From Apostichopus japonicus (taxonomy: Eukaryota > Echinodermata > Holothuroidea > Aspidochirotida > Stichopodidae): 64,000 bases of DNA. The translations under genes and the position numbers were made by a program. Location of the stretch: NCBI RefSeq assembly GCF_037975245.1, contig NC_092565.1, positions 17,215,999 to 17,279,998 on the forward strand. Reading direction: 5' to 3'. Within the stretch, counting starts at the first letter, position 1; each line of letters opens with the position of its first letter. The notes beneath the pieces are model-generated. The model saw only the letters and a list, made by a program, of their open reading frames with translations. It searched no databases and was not told the DNA's origin. Of the stretch, positions 1-15,000 are shown in pieces.

Positions 1-3000
1 ATGATCGAGACTCTCTTTTGCATCCGTGGTTCGAACCCCGGTGATGACGTCTTTTGCCGATCTTTTACAGCTCGTGCCTACATTGTGAGCTGTAACTATT
101 AGTTAATCCACCTAATATCTCAGTCCATACAGTGGCGCGATGGCTTGGCGCACTGTACGAGCTGATGATCGAGACTCTCTTTTGCGTCCGTGGTTCGAAC
201 CCCGGTGATGACGTCTTCTGCCGATCTTTTACAGCTCGTGCCTACACGTTCACCTGTAAGTATTAGTTAATCCGCCTAATAGCTCAGTCCATACAGTGGC
301 GCGATGGCTTGGCGCACTGTACGAGCTGATGATCGAGACTCTCTTTTGCATCCGTGGTTCGAACCCCGGTGATCATGTCTTTTGCCGATCTTTTACAGCT
401 CGTGCCTACACGGGGAGCTGTAAGTATTAGTTAATCCACCTAATATCTCAGTCCATACAGTGGCGCGATGGCTTGGCGCACTGTACGAGCTGATGATCGA
501 GACTCTCTTTTGCGTCCGTGGTTCGAACCCCGGTGATGACGTCTTCTGCCGATCTTTTACAGCTCGTGCCTACACGTTCAGTTGTAAGTATTAGTTAATC
601 CACCATGTATCTCAGTCCATACAGTGGCGCGATGGCTTGGCGCACTGTACGAGCTGATGATCGAGACTCTCTTTTGCATCCGTGGTTCGAACCCCGGTGA
701 TGACGTCTTCTGCCGATTTTTTACAGCTCGTGCCTACACGTTCACCTGTAAGTATTAGTTAATCCGCCTAATATCTCAGTCCATACAGTGGCGCGATGGC
801 TTGGCGCACTGTACGCGCTGATGATCGAGACTCTCTTTTGCGTCCGTGGTTCGAACCCCGGTGATGACGTCTTCTGCCGATCTTTTACAGCTCTTGCCGA
901 CACGTTCCGCTGTAAGTATTAGTTAATCCACCTAATATCTCAGTCCATACAGTGGCGCGATGGCTTGGCGCACTGTACGAGCTGATGATCGAGACTCTCT
1001 TTTGCATCCGTGGTTCGAACCCCGGTGATCATGTCTTTTGCCGATCTTTTACAGCTCGTGCCTACACGGGGAGCTGTAAGTATTAGTTAATCCACCTAAT
1101 ATCTCAGTCCATACAGTGGCGCGATGGCTTGGCGCACTGTACGAGCTGATGATCGAGACTCTCTTTTGCGTCCGTGGTTCGAACCCCGGTGATGACGTCT
1201 TCTGCCGATTTTTTACAGCTCGTGCCTACACGTTCAGTTGTAAGTATTAGTTAATCCACCTTGTATCTCAGTCCATACAGTGGCGCGATGGCTTGGCGCA
1301 CTGTACGAGCTGATGATCGAGACTCTCTTTTGCGTCCGTGGTTCGAACCCCGGTGATGACGTCTTCTGCCGATTTTTTACAGCTCGTGCCTACACGTTCA
1401 CCTGTAAGTATTAGTTAATCCGCCTAATATCTCAGTCCATACAGTGGCGCGATGGCTTGGCGCACTGTACGCGCTGATGATCGAGACTCTCTTTTGCGTC
1501 CGTGGTTCGAACCCCGGTGATGACGTCTTCTGCCGATCTTTTACAGCTCTTGCCGACACGTTCCGCTGTAAGTATTAGTTAATCCACCTAATATCTCAGT
1601 CCATACAGTGGCGCGATGGCTTGGCGCACTCTACGAGCTGATGATCGAGACTCTCTTTTGCGTCCGTGGTTCGAACCCCGGTGATGACGTCTTTTGCCGA
1701 TCTTTTACAGCTCGTTCCCACACGTTCAGCTGTAAGTATTAGTTAATCCACCTAATATCTCAGTCCATACAGTGGCGCGATGGCTTGGCGCACCGTACCA
1801 GCTGATGATCGAGACTCTCTTTTGCATCCGTGGTTCGAACCCCGGTGATGACGTCTTTTGCCGATCTTTTACAGCTCGTGCCCACACGTTCAGCTGTAAG
1901 TATTAGTTAATCCACCTAATATCTCAGTCCATACAGTGGCGCGATGGCTTGGCGCACTGTACGAGCTGATGATCGAGACTCTCTTTTGCATCCGTGGTTC
2001 GAACCCCGGTGATGACGTCTTTTGCCGATCTTTTACAGCTCGTGCCTACACGGGGAGCTGTAAGTATTAGTTAATCCACCTAATATCTCAGTCCATACAG
2101 TGGCGCGATGGCTTGGCGCACTGTACGAGCTGATGATCGAGACTCTCTTTTGCATCCGTGGTTCGAACCCCTGTGATGACGTCTTTTGCCGATCTTTTAC
2201 AGCTCGTGCCTACATTGTGATCTGTAACTATTAGTTAATCCACCTAATATCTCAGTCCATACAGTGGCACGATGGCTTGGCGCACTGTACGAGCTGATGA
2301 TCGAGACTCTCTTTTGCGTCCGTGGTTCGAACCCCGGTGATGACGTCTTCTGCCGATCTTTTACAGCTCGTGCCTACACGTTCAGTTGTAAGTATTAGTT
2401 AATCCACCTTGTATCTCAGTCCATACAGTGGCGCGATGGCTTGGCGCACTGTACGAGCTGATGATCGAGACTCTCTTTTGCGTCCGTGGTTCGAACCCCG
2501 GTGATGACGTCTTCTGCCGATTTTTTACAGCTCGTGCCTACACGTTCACCTGTAAGTATTAGTTAATCCGCCTAATATCTCAGTCCATACAGTGGCGCGA
2601 TGGCTTGGCGCACTGTACGCGCTGATGATCGAGACTCTCTTTTGCGTCCGTGGTTCGAACCCCGGTGATGACGTCTTCTGCCGATCTTTTACAGCTCTTG
2701 CCGACACGTTCCGCTGTAAGTATTAGTTAATCCACCTAATATCTCAGTCCATACAGTGGCGCGATGGCTTGGCGCACTGTACGAGCTGATGATCGAGACT
2801 CTCTTTTGCGTCCGTGGTTCGAACCCCTGTGATGACGTCTTTTGCCGATCTTTTACAGCTCGTGCCCACACGTTCAGCTGTAAGTATTAGTTAATCCACC
2901 TAATATCTCAGTCCATACAGTGGCGCGGTGGCTTGGCGCACCGTACCAGCTGATGATCGAGACTCTCTTTTGCATCCGTGGTTCGAACCCCGGTGATGAC

Positions 3001-6000
3001 GTCTTTTGCCGATCTTTTACAGCTCGTTCCCACACGTTCAGCTGTAAGTATTAGTTAATCCACCTATTATCTCAGTCCATACAGTGGCGCGATGGCTTGG
3101 CGCACTGTACGAGCTGATGATCGAGACTCTCTTTTGCATCCGTGGTTCGAACCCCGGTGATGACGTCTTTTGCCGATCTTTTACAGCTCGTGCCTACACG
3201 TTCAGCTGTAAGTATTAGTTAATCCACCTAATATCTCAGTCCATACAGTGGCGCGATGGCTTGGCGCACTGTACGAGCTGATGATCGAGACTCCCTTTTG
3301 CATCCGTGGTTCGAACCCCGGTGATGACGTCTTTTGCCGATCTTTTACAGCTCGTGCCTACATTGTGAGCTGTAACTATTAGTTAATCCACCTAATATCT
3401 CAGTCCATACAGTGGCGCGATGGCTTGGCGCACTGTACGAGCTGATGATCGAGACTCTCTTTTGCATCCGTGGTTCGAACCCCGGTGATGACGTCTTTTG
3501 CCGATCTTTTACAGCTCGTGCCTACACGTTCAGCTGTAAGTATTAGTTAATCCACCTAATATCTCAGTCCATACAGTGGCGCGATGGCTTGGCGCACTGT
3601 ACGAGCTGATGATCGAGACTCTCTTTTGCATCCGTGGTCCGAACCCCGGTGATGACGTCTTTTGCCGATCTTTTACAGCTCGTGCCTACACGTTCAGCTG
3701 TAAGTATTAGTTAATCCACCTAATATCTCAGTCCATACAGTGGCGCGATGGCTTGGCGCACTGTACGAGCTGATGATCGAGACTCTCTTTTGCATCCGTG
3801 GTTCGAACCCCGGTGATGACGTCTTTTGCCGATCTTTTACAGCTCGTGCCTACATTGTGAGCTGTAACTATTAGTTAATCCACCTAATATCTCAGTCCAT
3901 ACAGTGGCGCGATGGCTTGGCGCACTGTACGAGCTGATGATCGAGACTCTCTTTTGCATCCGTGGTTCGAACCCCTGTGATGACGTCTTTTGCCGATCTT
4001 TTACAGCTCGTGCCTACATTGTGATCTGTAACTATTAGTTAATCCACCTAATATCTCAGTCCATACAGTGGCGCGATGGCTTGGCGCACTGTACGAGCTG
4101 ATGATCGAGACTCTCTTTTGCATCCGTGGTTCGAACCCCGGTGATGACGTCTTTTGCCGATCTTTTACAGCTCGTGCCTACACGGGGAGCTGTAAGTATT
4201 AGTTAATCCACCTAATATCTCAGTCCATACAGTGGCGCGATGGCTTGGCGCACTGTACGAGCTGATGATCGAGACTCTCTTTTGCATCCGTGGTTCGAAC
4301 CCCGGTGATGACGTCTTTTGCCGATCTTTTACAGCTCGTGCCTACACGTTCAGCTGTAAGTATTAGTTAATCCACCTTGTATCTCAGCCCATACAGTGGC
4401 GCGATGGCTTGGCGCACTGTACGAGCTGATGATCGAGACTCTCTTTTGCGTCCGTGGTTCGAACCCCGGTGATGACGTCTTCTGCCGATCTTTTACAGCT
4501 CGTGCCTACACGTTCACCTGTAAGTATTAGTTAATCCGCCTAATATCTCAGTCCATACAGTGGCGCGATGGCTTGGCGCACTGTACGAGCTGATGATCGA
4601 GACTCTCTTTTGCATCCGTGGTTCGAACCCCGGTGATCATGTCTTTTGCCGATCTTTTACAGCTCGTGCCTACACGGGGAGCTGTAAGTATTAGTTAATC
4701 CACCTAATATCTCAGTCCATACAGTGGCGCGATGGCTTGGCGCACTCTACGAGCTGATGATCGAGACTCTCTTTTGCGTCCGTGGTTCGAACCCCGGTGA
4801 TGACGTCTTTTGCCGATCTTTTACAGCTCGTGCCTACACGTTCAGTTGTAAGTATTAGTTAATCCACCTTGTATCTCAGTCCATACAGTGGCGCGATGGC
4901 TTGGCGCACTGTACGAGCTGATGATCGAGACTCTCTTTTGCGTCCGTGGTTCGAACCCCGGTGATGACGTCTTCTGCCGATTTTTTACAGCTCGTGCCTA
5001 CACGTTCACCTGTAAGTATTAGTTAATCCGCCTAATATCTCAGTCCATACAGTGGCGCGATGGCTTGGCGCACTGTACGCGCTGATGATCGAGACTCTCT
5101 TTTGCGTCCGTGGTTCGAACCCCGGTGATGACGTCTTCTGCCGATCTTTTACAGCTCTTGCCGACACGTTCGGCTGTAAGTATTAGTTAATCCACCTAAT
5201 ATCTCAGTCCATACAGTGGCGCGATGGCTTGGCGCACTGTACGAGCTGATGATCGAGACTCTCTTTTGCGTCCGTGGTTCGAACCCCTGTGATGACGTCT
5301 TTTGCCGATCTTTTACAGCTCGTTCCCACACGTTCAGCTGTAAGTATTAGTTAATCCACCTAATATCTCAGTCCATACAGTGGCGCGATGGCTTGGCGCA
5401 CCGTACCAGCTGATGATCGAGACTCTCTTTTGCATCCGTGGTTCGAACCCCGGTGATGACGTCTTTTGCCGATCTTTTACAGCTCGTGCCCAAACGTTCA
5501 GCTGTAAGTATTAGTTAATCCACCTAATATCTCAGTCCATACAGTGGCGCGATGGCTTGGCGCACTGTACGAGCTGATGATCGAGACTCTCTTTTGCATC
5601 CGTGGTTCGAACCCCGGTGATGACGTCTTTTGCCGATCTTTTACAGCTCGTGCCTACACGGGGAGCTGTAAGTATTAGTTAATCCACCTAATATCTCAGT
5701 CCATACAGTGGCGCGATGGCTTGGCGCACTGTACGAGCTGATGATCGAGACTCTCTTTTGCATCCGTGGTTCGAACCCCTGTGATGACGTCTTTTGCCGA
5801 TCTTTTACATCTCGTGCCTACATTGTGATCTGTAACTATTAGTTAATCCACCTAATATCTCAGTCCATACAGTGGCGCGATGGCTTGGCGCACTGTACGA
5901 GCTGATGATCGAGACTCTCTTTTGCATCCGTGGTTCGAACCCCGGTGATGACGTCTTTTGCCGATCTTTTACAGCTCGTGCCTACACGTTCAGCTGTAAG

Positions 6001-9000
6001 TATTAGTTAATCCACCTAATATCTCAGTCCATACAGTGGCGCGATGGCTTGGCGCACTGTACGAGCTGATGATCGAGACTCTCTTTTGCATCCGTGGTTC
6101 GAACCCCGGTGATGACGTCTTTTGCCGATCTTTTACAGCTCGTGCCTACATTGTGAGCTGTAACTATTAGTTAATCCACCTAATATCTCAGTCCATACAG
6201 TGGCGCGATGGCTTGGCGCACTGTACGAGCTGATGATCGAGACTCTCTTTTGCGTCCGTGGTTCGAACCCCGGTGATGACGTCTTCTGCCGATCTTTTAC
6301 AGCTCGTGCCTACACGTTCACCTGTAAGTATTAGTTAATCCGCCTAATATCTCAGTCCATACAGTGGCGCGATGGCTTGGCGCACTGTACGAGCTGATGA
6401 TCGAGACTCTCTTTTGCATCCGTGGTTCGAACCCCGGTGATCATGTCTTTTGCCGATCTTTTACAGCTCGTGCCTACACGGGGAGCTGTAAGTATTAGTT
6501 AATCCACCTAATATCTCAGTCCATACAGTGGCGCGATGGCTTGGCGCACTGTACGAGCTGATGATCGAGACTCTCTTTTGCGTCCGTGGTTCGAACCCCG
6601 GTGATGACGTCTTCTGCCGATCTTTTACAGCTCGTGCCTACACGTTCAGTTGTAAGTATTAGTTAATCCACCTTGTATCTCAGTCCATACAGTGGCGCGA
6701 TGGCTTGGCGCACTGTACGAGCTGATGATCGAGACTCTCTTTTGCATCCGTGGTTCGAACCCCGGTGATGACGTCTTCTGCCGATTTTTTACAGCTCGTG
6801 CCTACACGTTCACCTGTAAGTATTAGTTAATCCGCCTAATATCTCAGTCCATACAGTGGCGCGATGGCTTGGCGCACTGTACGCGCTGATGATCGAGACT
6901 CTCTTTTGCGTCCGTGGTTCGAACCCCGGTGATGACGTCTTCTGCCGATCTTTTACAGCTCTTGCCGACACGTTCCGCTGTAAGTATTAGTTAATCCACC
7001 TAATATCTCAGTCCATACAGTGGCGCGATGGCTTGGCGCACTGTACGAGCTGATGATCGAGACTCTCTTTTGCATCCGTGGTTCGAACCCCGGTGATCAT
7101 GTCTTTTGCCGATCTTTTACAGCTCGTGCCTACACGGGGAGCTGTAAGTATTAGTTAATCCACCTAATATCTCAGTCCATACAGTGGCGCGATGGCTTGG
7201 CGCACTGTACGAGCTGATGATCGAGACTCTCTTTTGCGTCCGTGGTTCGAACCCCGGTGATGACGTCTTCTGCCGATTTTTTACAGCTCGTGCCTACACG
7301 TTCAGTTGTAAGTATTAGTTAATCCACCTTGTATCTCAGTCCATACAGTGGCGCGATGGCTTGGCGCACTGTACGAGCTGATGATCGAGACTCTCTTTTG
7401 CATCCGTGGTTCGAACCCCGGTGATGACGTCTTCTGCCGATTTTTTACAGCTCGTGCCTACACGTTCACCTGTAAGTATTAGTTAATCCGCCTAATATCT
7501 CAGTCCATACAGTGGCGCGATGGCTTGGCGCACTGTACGCGCTGATGATCGAGACTCTCTTTTGCGTCCGTGGTTCGAACCCCGGTGATGACGTCTTCTG
7601 CCGATCTTTTACAGCTCTTGCCGACACGTTCCGCTGTAAGTATTAGTTAATCCACCTAATATCTCAGTCCATACAGTGGCGCGATGGCTTGGCGCACTCT
7701 ACGAGCTGATGATCAAGACTCTCTTTTGCGTCCGTGGTTCGAACCCCTGTGATGACGTCTTTTGCCGATCTTTTACAGCTCGTTCCCACACGTTCAGCTG
7801 TAAGTATTAGTTAATCCACCTAATATCTCAGTCCATACAGTGGCGCGATGGCTTGGCGCACCGTACCAGCTGATGATCGAGACTCTCTTTTGCATCCGTG
7901 GTTCGAACCCCGGTGATGACGTCTTTTGCCGATCTTTTACAGCTCGTGCCCACACGTTCAGCTGTAAGTATTAGTTAATCCACCTAATATCTCAGTCCAT
8001 ACAGTGGCGCGATGGCTTGGCGCACTGTACGAGCTGATGATCGAGACTCTCTTTTGCATCCGTGGTTCGAACCCCGGTGATGACGTCTTTTGCCGATCTT
8101 TTACAGCTCGTGCCTACACGGGGAGCTGTAAGTATTAGTTAATCCACCTAATATCTCAGTCCATACAGTGGCGCGATGGCTTGGCGCACTGTACGAGCTG
8201 ATGATCGAGACTCTCTTTTGCATCCGTGGTTCGAACCCCGGTGATGACGTCTTTTGCCGATCTTTTACAGCTCGTGCCTACATTGTGATCTGTAACTATT
8301 AGTTAATCCACCTAATATCTCAGTCCATACAGTGGCGCGATGGCTTGGCGCACTGTACGAGCTGATGATCGAGACTCTCTTTTGCATCCGTGGTTCGAAC
8401 CCCGGTGATGACGTCTTTTGCCGATCTTTTACAGCTCGTGCCTACACGTTCAGCTGTAAGTATTAGTTAATCCACCTAATATCTCAGTCCATACAGTGGC
8501 GCGATGGCTTGGCGCACTGTACGAGCTGATGATCGAGACTCCCTTTTGCATCCGTGGTTCGAACCCCGGTGATGACGTCTTTTGCCGATCTTTTACAGCT
8601 CGTGCCTACATTGTGAGCTGTAACTATTAGTTAATCCACCTAATATCTCAGTCCATACAGTGGCGCGATGGCTTGGCGCACTGTACGAGCTGATGATCGA
8701 GACTCTCTTTTGCATCCGTGGTTCGAACCCCGGTGATGACGTCTTTTGCCGATCTTTTACAGCTCGTGCCTACACGTTCAGCTGTAAGTATTAGTTAATC
8801 CACCTAATATCTCAGTCCATACAGTGGCGCGATGGCTTGGCGCACTGTACGAGCTGATGATCGAGACTCTCTTTTGCATCCGTGGTCCGAACCCCGGTGA
8901 TGACGTCTTTTGCAGATCTTTTACAGCTCGTGCCTACACGTTCAGCTGTAAGTATTAGTTAATCCACCTAATATCTCAGTCCATACAGTGGCGCGATGGC

Positions 9001-12000
9001 TTAGCGCACTGTACGAGCTGATGATCGAGACTCTCTTTTGCATCCGTGGTTCGAACCCCGGTGATGACGTCTTTTGCCGATCTTTTACAGCTCGTGCCTA
9101 CACGTTCAGCTGTAAGTATTAGTTAATCCACCTAATATCTCAGTCCATACAGTGGCGCGATGGCTTGGCGCACTGTACGAGCTGATGATCGAGACTCCCT
9201 TTTGCATCCGTGGTTCGAACCCCGGTGATGACGTCTTTTGCCGATCTTTTACAGCTCGTGCCTACATTGTGAGCTGTAACTATTAGTTAATCCACCTAAT
9301 ATCTCAGTCCATACAGTGGCGCGATGGCTTGGCGCACTGTACGAGCTGATGATCGAGACTCTCTTTTGCATCCGTGGTTCGAACCCCGGTGATGACGTCT
9401 TTTGCCGATCTTTTACAGCTCGTGCCTACACGTTCAGCTGTAAGTATTAGTTAATCCACCTAATATCTCAGTCCATACAGTGGCGCGATGGCTTGGCGCA
9501 CTGTACGAGCTGATGATCGAGACTCTCTTTTGCATCCGTGGTCCGAACCCCGGTGATGACGTCTTTTGCAGATCTTTTACAGCTCGTGCCTACACGTTCA
9601 GCTGTAAGTATTAGTTAATCCACCTAATATCTCAGTCCATACAGTGGCGCGATGGCTTGGCGCACTGTACGAGCTGATGATCGAGACTCTCTTTTGCATC
9701 CGTGGTTCGAACCCCGGTGATGACGTCTTTTGCCGATCTTTTACAGCTCGTGCCTACATTGTGAGCTGTAACTATTAGTTAATCCACCTAATATCTCAGT
9801 CCATACAGTGGCGCGATGGCTTGGCGCACTGTACGAGCTGATGATCGAGACTCTCTTTTGCATCCGTGGTTCGAACCCCGGTGATGACGTCTTTTGCCGA
9901 TCTTTTACAGCTCGTGCCTACATTGTGATCTGTAACTATTAGTTAATCCACCTAATATCTCAGTCCATACAGTGGCGCGATGGCTTGGCGCACTGTACGA
10001 GCTGATGATCGAGACTCTCTTTTGCGTCCGTGGTTCGAACCCCGGTGATGACGTCTTCTGCCGATCTTTTACAGCTCTTGCCGACACGTTCCGCTGTAAG
10101 TATTAGTTAATCCACCTAATATCTCAGTCCATACAGTGGCGCGATGGCTTGGCGCACTGTACGAGCTGATGATCGAGACTCTCTTTTGCATCCGTGGTTC
10201 GAACCCCGGTGATCATGTCTTTTGCCGATCTTTTACAGCTCGTGCCTACACGGGGAGCTGTAAGTATTAGTTAATCCACCTAATATTTCAGTCCATACAG
10301 TGGCGCGATGGCTTGGCGCACTGTACGAGCTGATGATCGAGACTCTCTTTTGCGTCCGTGGTTCGAACCCCTGTGATGACGTCTTTTGCCGATCTTTTAC
10401 AGCTCGTTCCCACACGTTCAGCTGTAAGTATTAGTTAATCCACCTAATATCTCAGTCCATACAGTGGCGCGATGGCTTGGCGCACCGTACCAGCTGATGA
10501 TCGAGACTCTCTTTTGCATCCGTGGTTCGAACCCCGGTGATGACGTCTTTTGCCGATCTTTTACAGCTCGTGCCCACACGTTCAGCTGTAAGTATTAGTT
10601 AATCCACCTAATATCTCAGTCCATACAGTGGCGCGATGGCTTGGCGCACTGTACGAGCTGATGATCGAGACTCTCTTTTGCATCCGTGGTTCGAACCCCG
10701 GTGATGACGTCTTTTGCCGATCTTTTACAGCTCGTGCCTACACGGGGAGCTGTAAGTATTAGTTAATCCACCTAATATCTCAGTCCATACAGTGGCGCGA
10801 TGGCTTGGCGCACTGTACGAGCTGATGATCGAGACTCTCTTTTGCATCCGTGGTTCGAACCCCGGTGATGACGTCTTTTGCCGATCTTTTACAGCTCGTG
10901 CCTACACGGGGAGCTGTAAGTATTAGTTAATCCACCTAATATCTCAGTCCATACAGTGGCGCGATGGCTTGGCGCACTGTACGAGCTGATGATCGAGACT
11001 CTCTTTTGCATCCGTGGTTCGAACCCCTGTGATGACGTCTTTTGCCGATCTTTTACAGCTCGTGCCTACATTGTGATCTGTAACTATTAGTTAATCCACC
11101 TAATATCTCAGTCCATACAGTGGCGCGATGGCTTGGCGCACTGTACGAGCTGATGATCGAGACTCTCTTTTGCATCCGTGGTTCGAACCCCGGTCATGAC
11201 GTCTTTTGCCGATCTTTTACAGCTCGTGCCTACACGTTCAGCTGTAAGTATTAGTTAATCCACCTAATATCTCAGTCCATACAGTGGCGCGATGGCTTGG
11301 CGCACTGTACGAGCTGATGATCGAGACTCCCTTTTGCATCCGTGGTTCGAACCCCGGTGATGACGTCTTTTGCCGATCTTTTACAGCTCGTGCCTACATT
11401 GTGAGCTTTAACTATTAGTTAATCCACCTAATATCTCAGTCCATACAGTGGCGCGATGGCTTGGCGCACTGTACGAGCTGATGATCGAGACTCTCTTTTG
11501 CATCCGTGGTTCGAACCCCGGTGATGACGTCTTTTGCCGATCTTTAACAGCTCGTGCCTACACGTTCAGCTGTAAGTATTAGTTAATCCACCTAATATCT
11601 CAGTCCATACAGTGGCGCGATGGCTTGGCGCACTGTACGAGCTGATGATCGAGACTCTCTTTTGCATCCGTGGTTCGAACCCCGGTGATGACGTCTTTTG
11701 CCGATCTTTTACAGCTCGTGCCTACACGTTCAGCTGTAAGTATTAGTTAATCCACCTAATATCTCAGTCCATACAGTGGCGCGATGGCTTGGCGCACTGT
11801 ACGAGCTGATGATCGAGACTCTCTTTTGCATCCGTGGTTCGAACCCCGGTGATGACGTCTTTTGCCGATCTTTTACAGCTCGTGCCTACATTGTGAGCTG
11901 TAACTATTAGTTAATCCACCTAATATCTCAGTCCATACAGTGGCGCGATGGCTTGGCGCACTGTACGAGCTGATGATCGAGACTCTCTTTTGCATCCGTG

Positions 12001-15000
12001 GTTCGAACCCCTGTGATGACGTCTTTTGCCGATCTTTTACAGCTCGTGCCTACATTGTGATCTGTAACTATTAGTTAATCCACCTAATATCTCAGTCCAT
12101 ACAGTGGCGCGATGGCTTGGCGCACTGTACGAGCTGATGATCGAGACTCCCTTTTGCATCCGTGGTTCGAACCCCGGTGATGACGTCTTTTGCCGATCTT
12201 TTACAGCTCGTGCCTACATTGTGAGCTGTAACTATTAGTTAATCCACCTAATATCTCAGTCCATACAGTGGCGCGATGGCTTGGCGCACTGTACGAGCTG
12301 ATGATCGAGACTCTCTTTTGCATCCGTGGTTCGAACCCCGGTGATGACGTCTTTTGCCGATCTTTTACAGCTCGTGCCTACACGTTCAGCTGTAAGTATT
12401 AGTTAATCCACCTAATATCTCAGTCCATACAGTGGCGCGATGGCTTGGCGCACTGTACGAGCTGATGATCGAGACTCTCTTTTGCATCCGTGGTCCGAAC
12501 CCCGGTGATGACGTCTTTTGCAGATCTTTTACAGCTCGTGCCTACACGTTCAGCTGTAAGTATTAGTTAATCCACCTAATATCTCAGTCCATACAGTGGC
12601 GCGATGGCTTGGCGCACTGTACGAGCTGATGATCGAGACTCTCTTTTGCATCCGTGGTTCGAACCCCGGTGATGACGTCTTTTGCCGATCTTTTACAGCT
12701 CGTGCCTACACGTTCAGCTGTAAGTATTAGTTAATCCACCTAATATCTCAGTCCATACAGTGGCGCGATGGCTTGGCGCACTGTACGAGCTGATGATCGA
12801 GACTCCCTTTTGCATCCGTGGTTCGAACCCCGGTGATGAAGTCTTTTGCCGATCTTTTACAGCTCGTGCCTACATTGTGAGCTGTAACTATTAGTTAATC
12901 CACCTAATATCTCAGTCCATACAGTGGCGCGATGGCTTGGCGCACTGTACGAGCTGATGATCGAGACTCTCTTTTGCATCCGTGGTTCGAACCCCGGTGA
13001 TGACGTCTTTTGCCGATCTTTTACAGCTCGTGCCTACACGTTCAGCTGTAAGTATTAGTTAATCCACCTAATATCTCAGTCCATACAGTGGCGCGATGGC
13101 TTGGCGCACTGTACGAGCTGATGATCGAGACTCTCTTTTGCATCCGTGGTCCGAACCCCGGTGATGACGTCTTTTGCAGATCTTTTACAGCTCGTGCCTA
13201 CACGTTCAGCTGTAAGTATTAGTTAATCCACCTAATATCTCAGTCCATACAGTGGCGCGATGGCTTGGCGCACTGTACGAGCTGATGATCGAGACTCTCT
13301 TTTGCATCCGTGGTTCGAACCCCGGTTATGACGTCTTTTGCCGATCTTTTACAGCTCGTGCCTACATTGTGAGCTGTAACTATTAGTTAATCCACCTAAT
13401 ATCTCAGTCCATACAGTGGCGCGATGGCTTGGCGCACTGTACGAGCTGATGATCGAGACTCTCTTTTGCATCCGTGGTTCGAACCCCTGTGATGACGTCT
13501 TTTGCCGATCTTTTACAGCTCGTGCCTACATTGTGATCTGTAACTATTAGTTAATCCACCTAATATCTCAGTCCATACAGTGGCGCGATGGCTTGGCGCA
13601 CTGTACGAGCTGATGATCGAGACTCTCTTTTGCGTCCGTGGTTCGAACCCCGGTGATGACGTCTTCTGCCGATCTTTTACAGCTCTTGCCGACACGTTCC
13701 GCTGTAAGTATTAGTTAATCCACCTAATATCTCAGTCCATACAGTGGCGCGATGGCTTGGCGCACTGTACGAGCTGATGATCGAGACTCTCTTTTGCATC
13801 CGTGGTTCGAACCCCGGTGATCATGTCTTTTGCCGATCTTTTACAGCTCGTGCCTACACGGGGAGCTGTAAGTATTAGTTAATCCACCTAATATCTCAGT
13901 CCATACAGTGGCGCGATGGCTTGGCGCACTGTACGAGCTGATGATCGAGACTCTCTTTTGCGTCCGTGGTTCGAACCCCGGTGATGACGTCTTCTGCCGA
14001 TTTTTTACAGCTCGTGCCTACACGTTCAGTTGTAAGTATTAGTTAATCCACCTTGTATCTCAGTCCATACAGTGGCGCGATGGCTTGGCGCACTGTACGA
14101 GCTGATGATCGAGACTCTCTTTTGCGTCCGTGGTTCGAACCCCGGTGATGACGTCTTCTGCCGATTTTTTACAGCTCGTGCCTACACGTTCACCTGTAAG
14201 TATTAGTTAATCCGCCTAATATCTCAGTCCATACAGTGGCGCGATGGCTTGGCGCACTGTACGCGCTGATGATCGAGACTCTCTTTTGCGTCCGTGGTTC
14301 GAACCCCGGTGATGACGTCTTCTGCCGATCTTTTACAGCTCTTGCCGACACGTTCAGTTGTAAGTATTAGTTAATCCACCTAATATCTCAGTCCATACAG
14401 TGGCGCGATGGCTTGGCGCACTCTACGAGCTGATGATCGAGACTCTCTTTTGCGTCCGTGGTTCGAACCCCTGTGATGACGTCTTTTGCCGATCTTTTAC
14501 AGCTCGTTCCCACACGTTCAGCTGTAAGTATTAGTTAATCCACCTAATATCTCAGTCCATACAGTGGCGCGATGGCTTGGCGCACCGTACCAGCTGATGA
14601 TCGAGACTCTCTTTTGCATCCGTGGTTCGAACCCCGGTGATGACGTCTTTTGCCGATCTTTTACAGCTCGTGCCCACACGTTCAGCTGTAAGTATTAGTT
14701 AATCCACCTAATATCTCAGTCCATACAGTGGCGCGATGGCTTGGCGCACTGTACGAGCTGATGATCGAGACTCTCTTTTGCATCCGTGGTTCGAACCCCG
14801 GTGATGACGTCTTTTGCCGATCTTTTACAGCTCGTGCCTACACGGGGAGCTGTAAGTATTAGTTAATCCACCTAATATCTCAGTCCATACAGTGGCGCGA
14901 TGGCTTGGCGCACTGTACGAGCTGATGATCGAGACTCTCTTTTGCATCCGTGGTTCGAACCCCTGTGATGACGTCTTTTGCCGATCTTTTACAGCTCGTG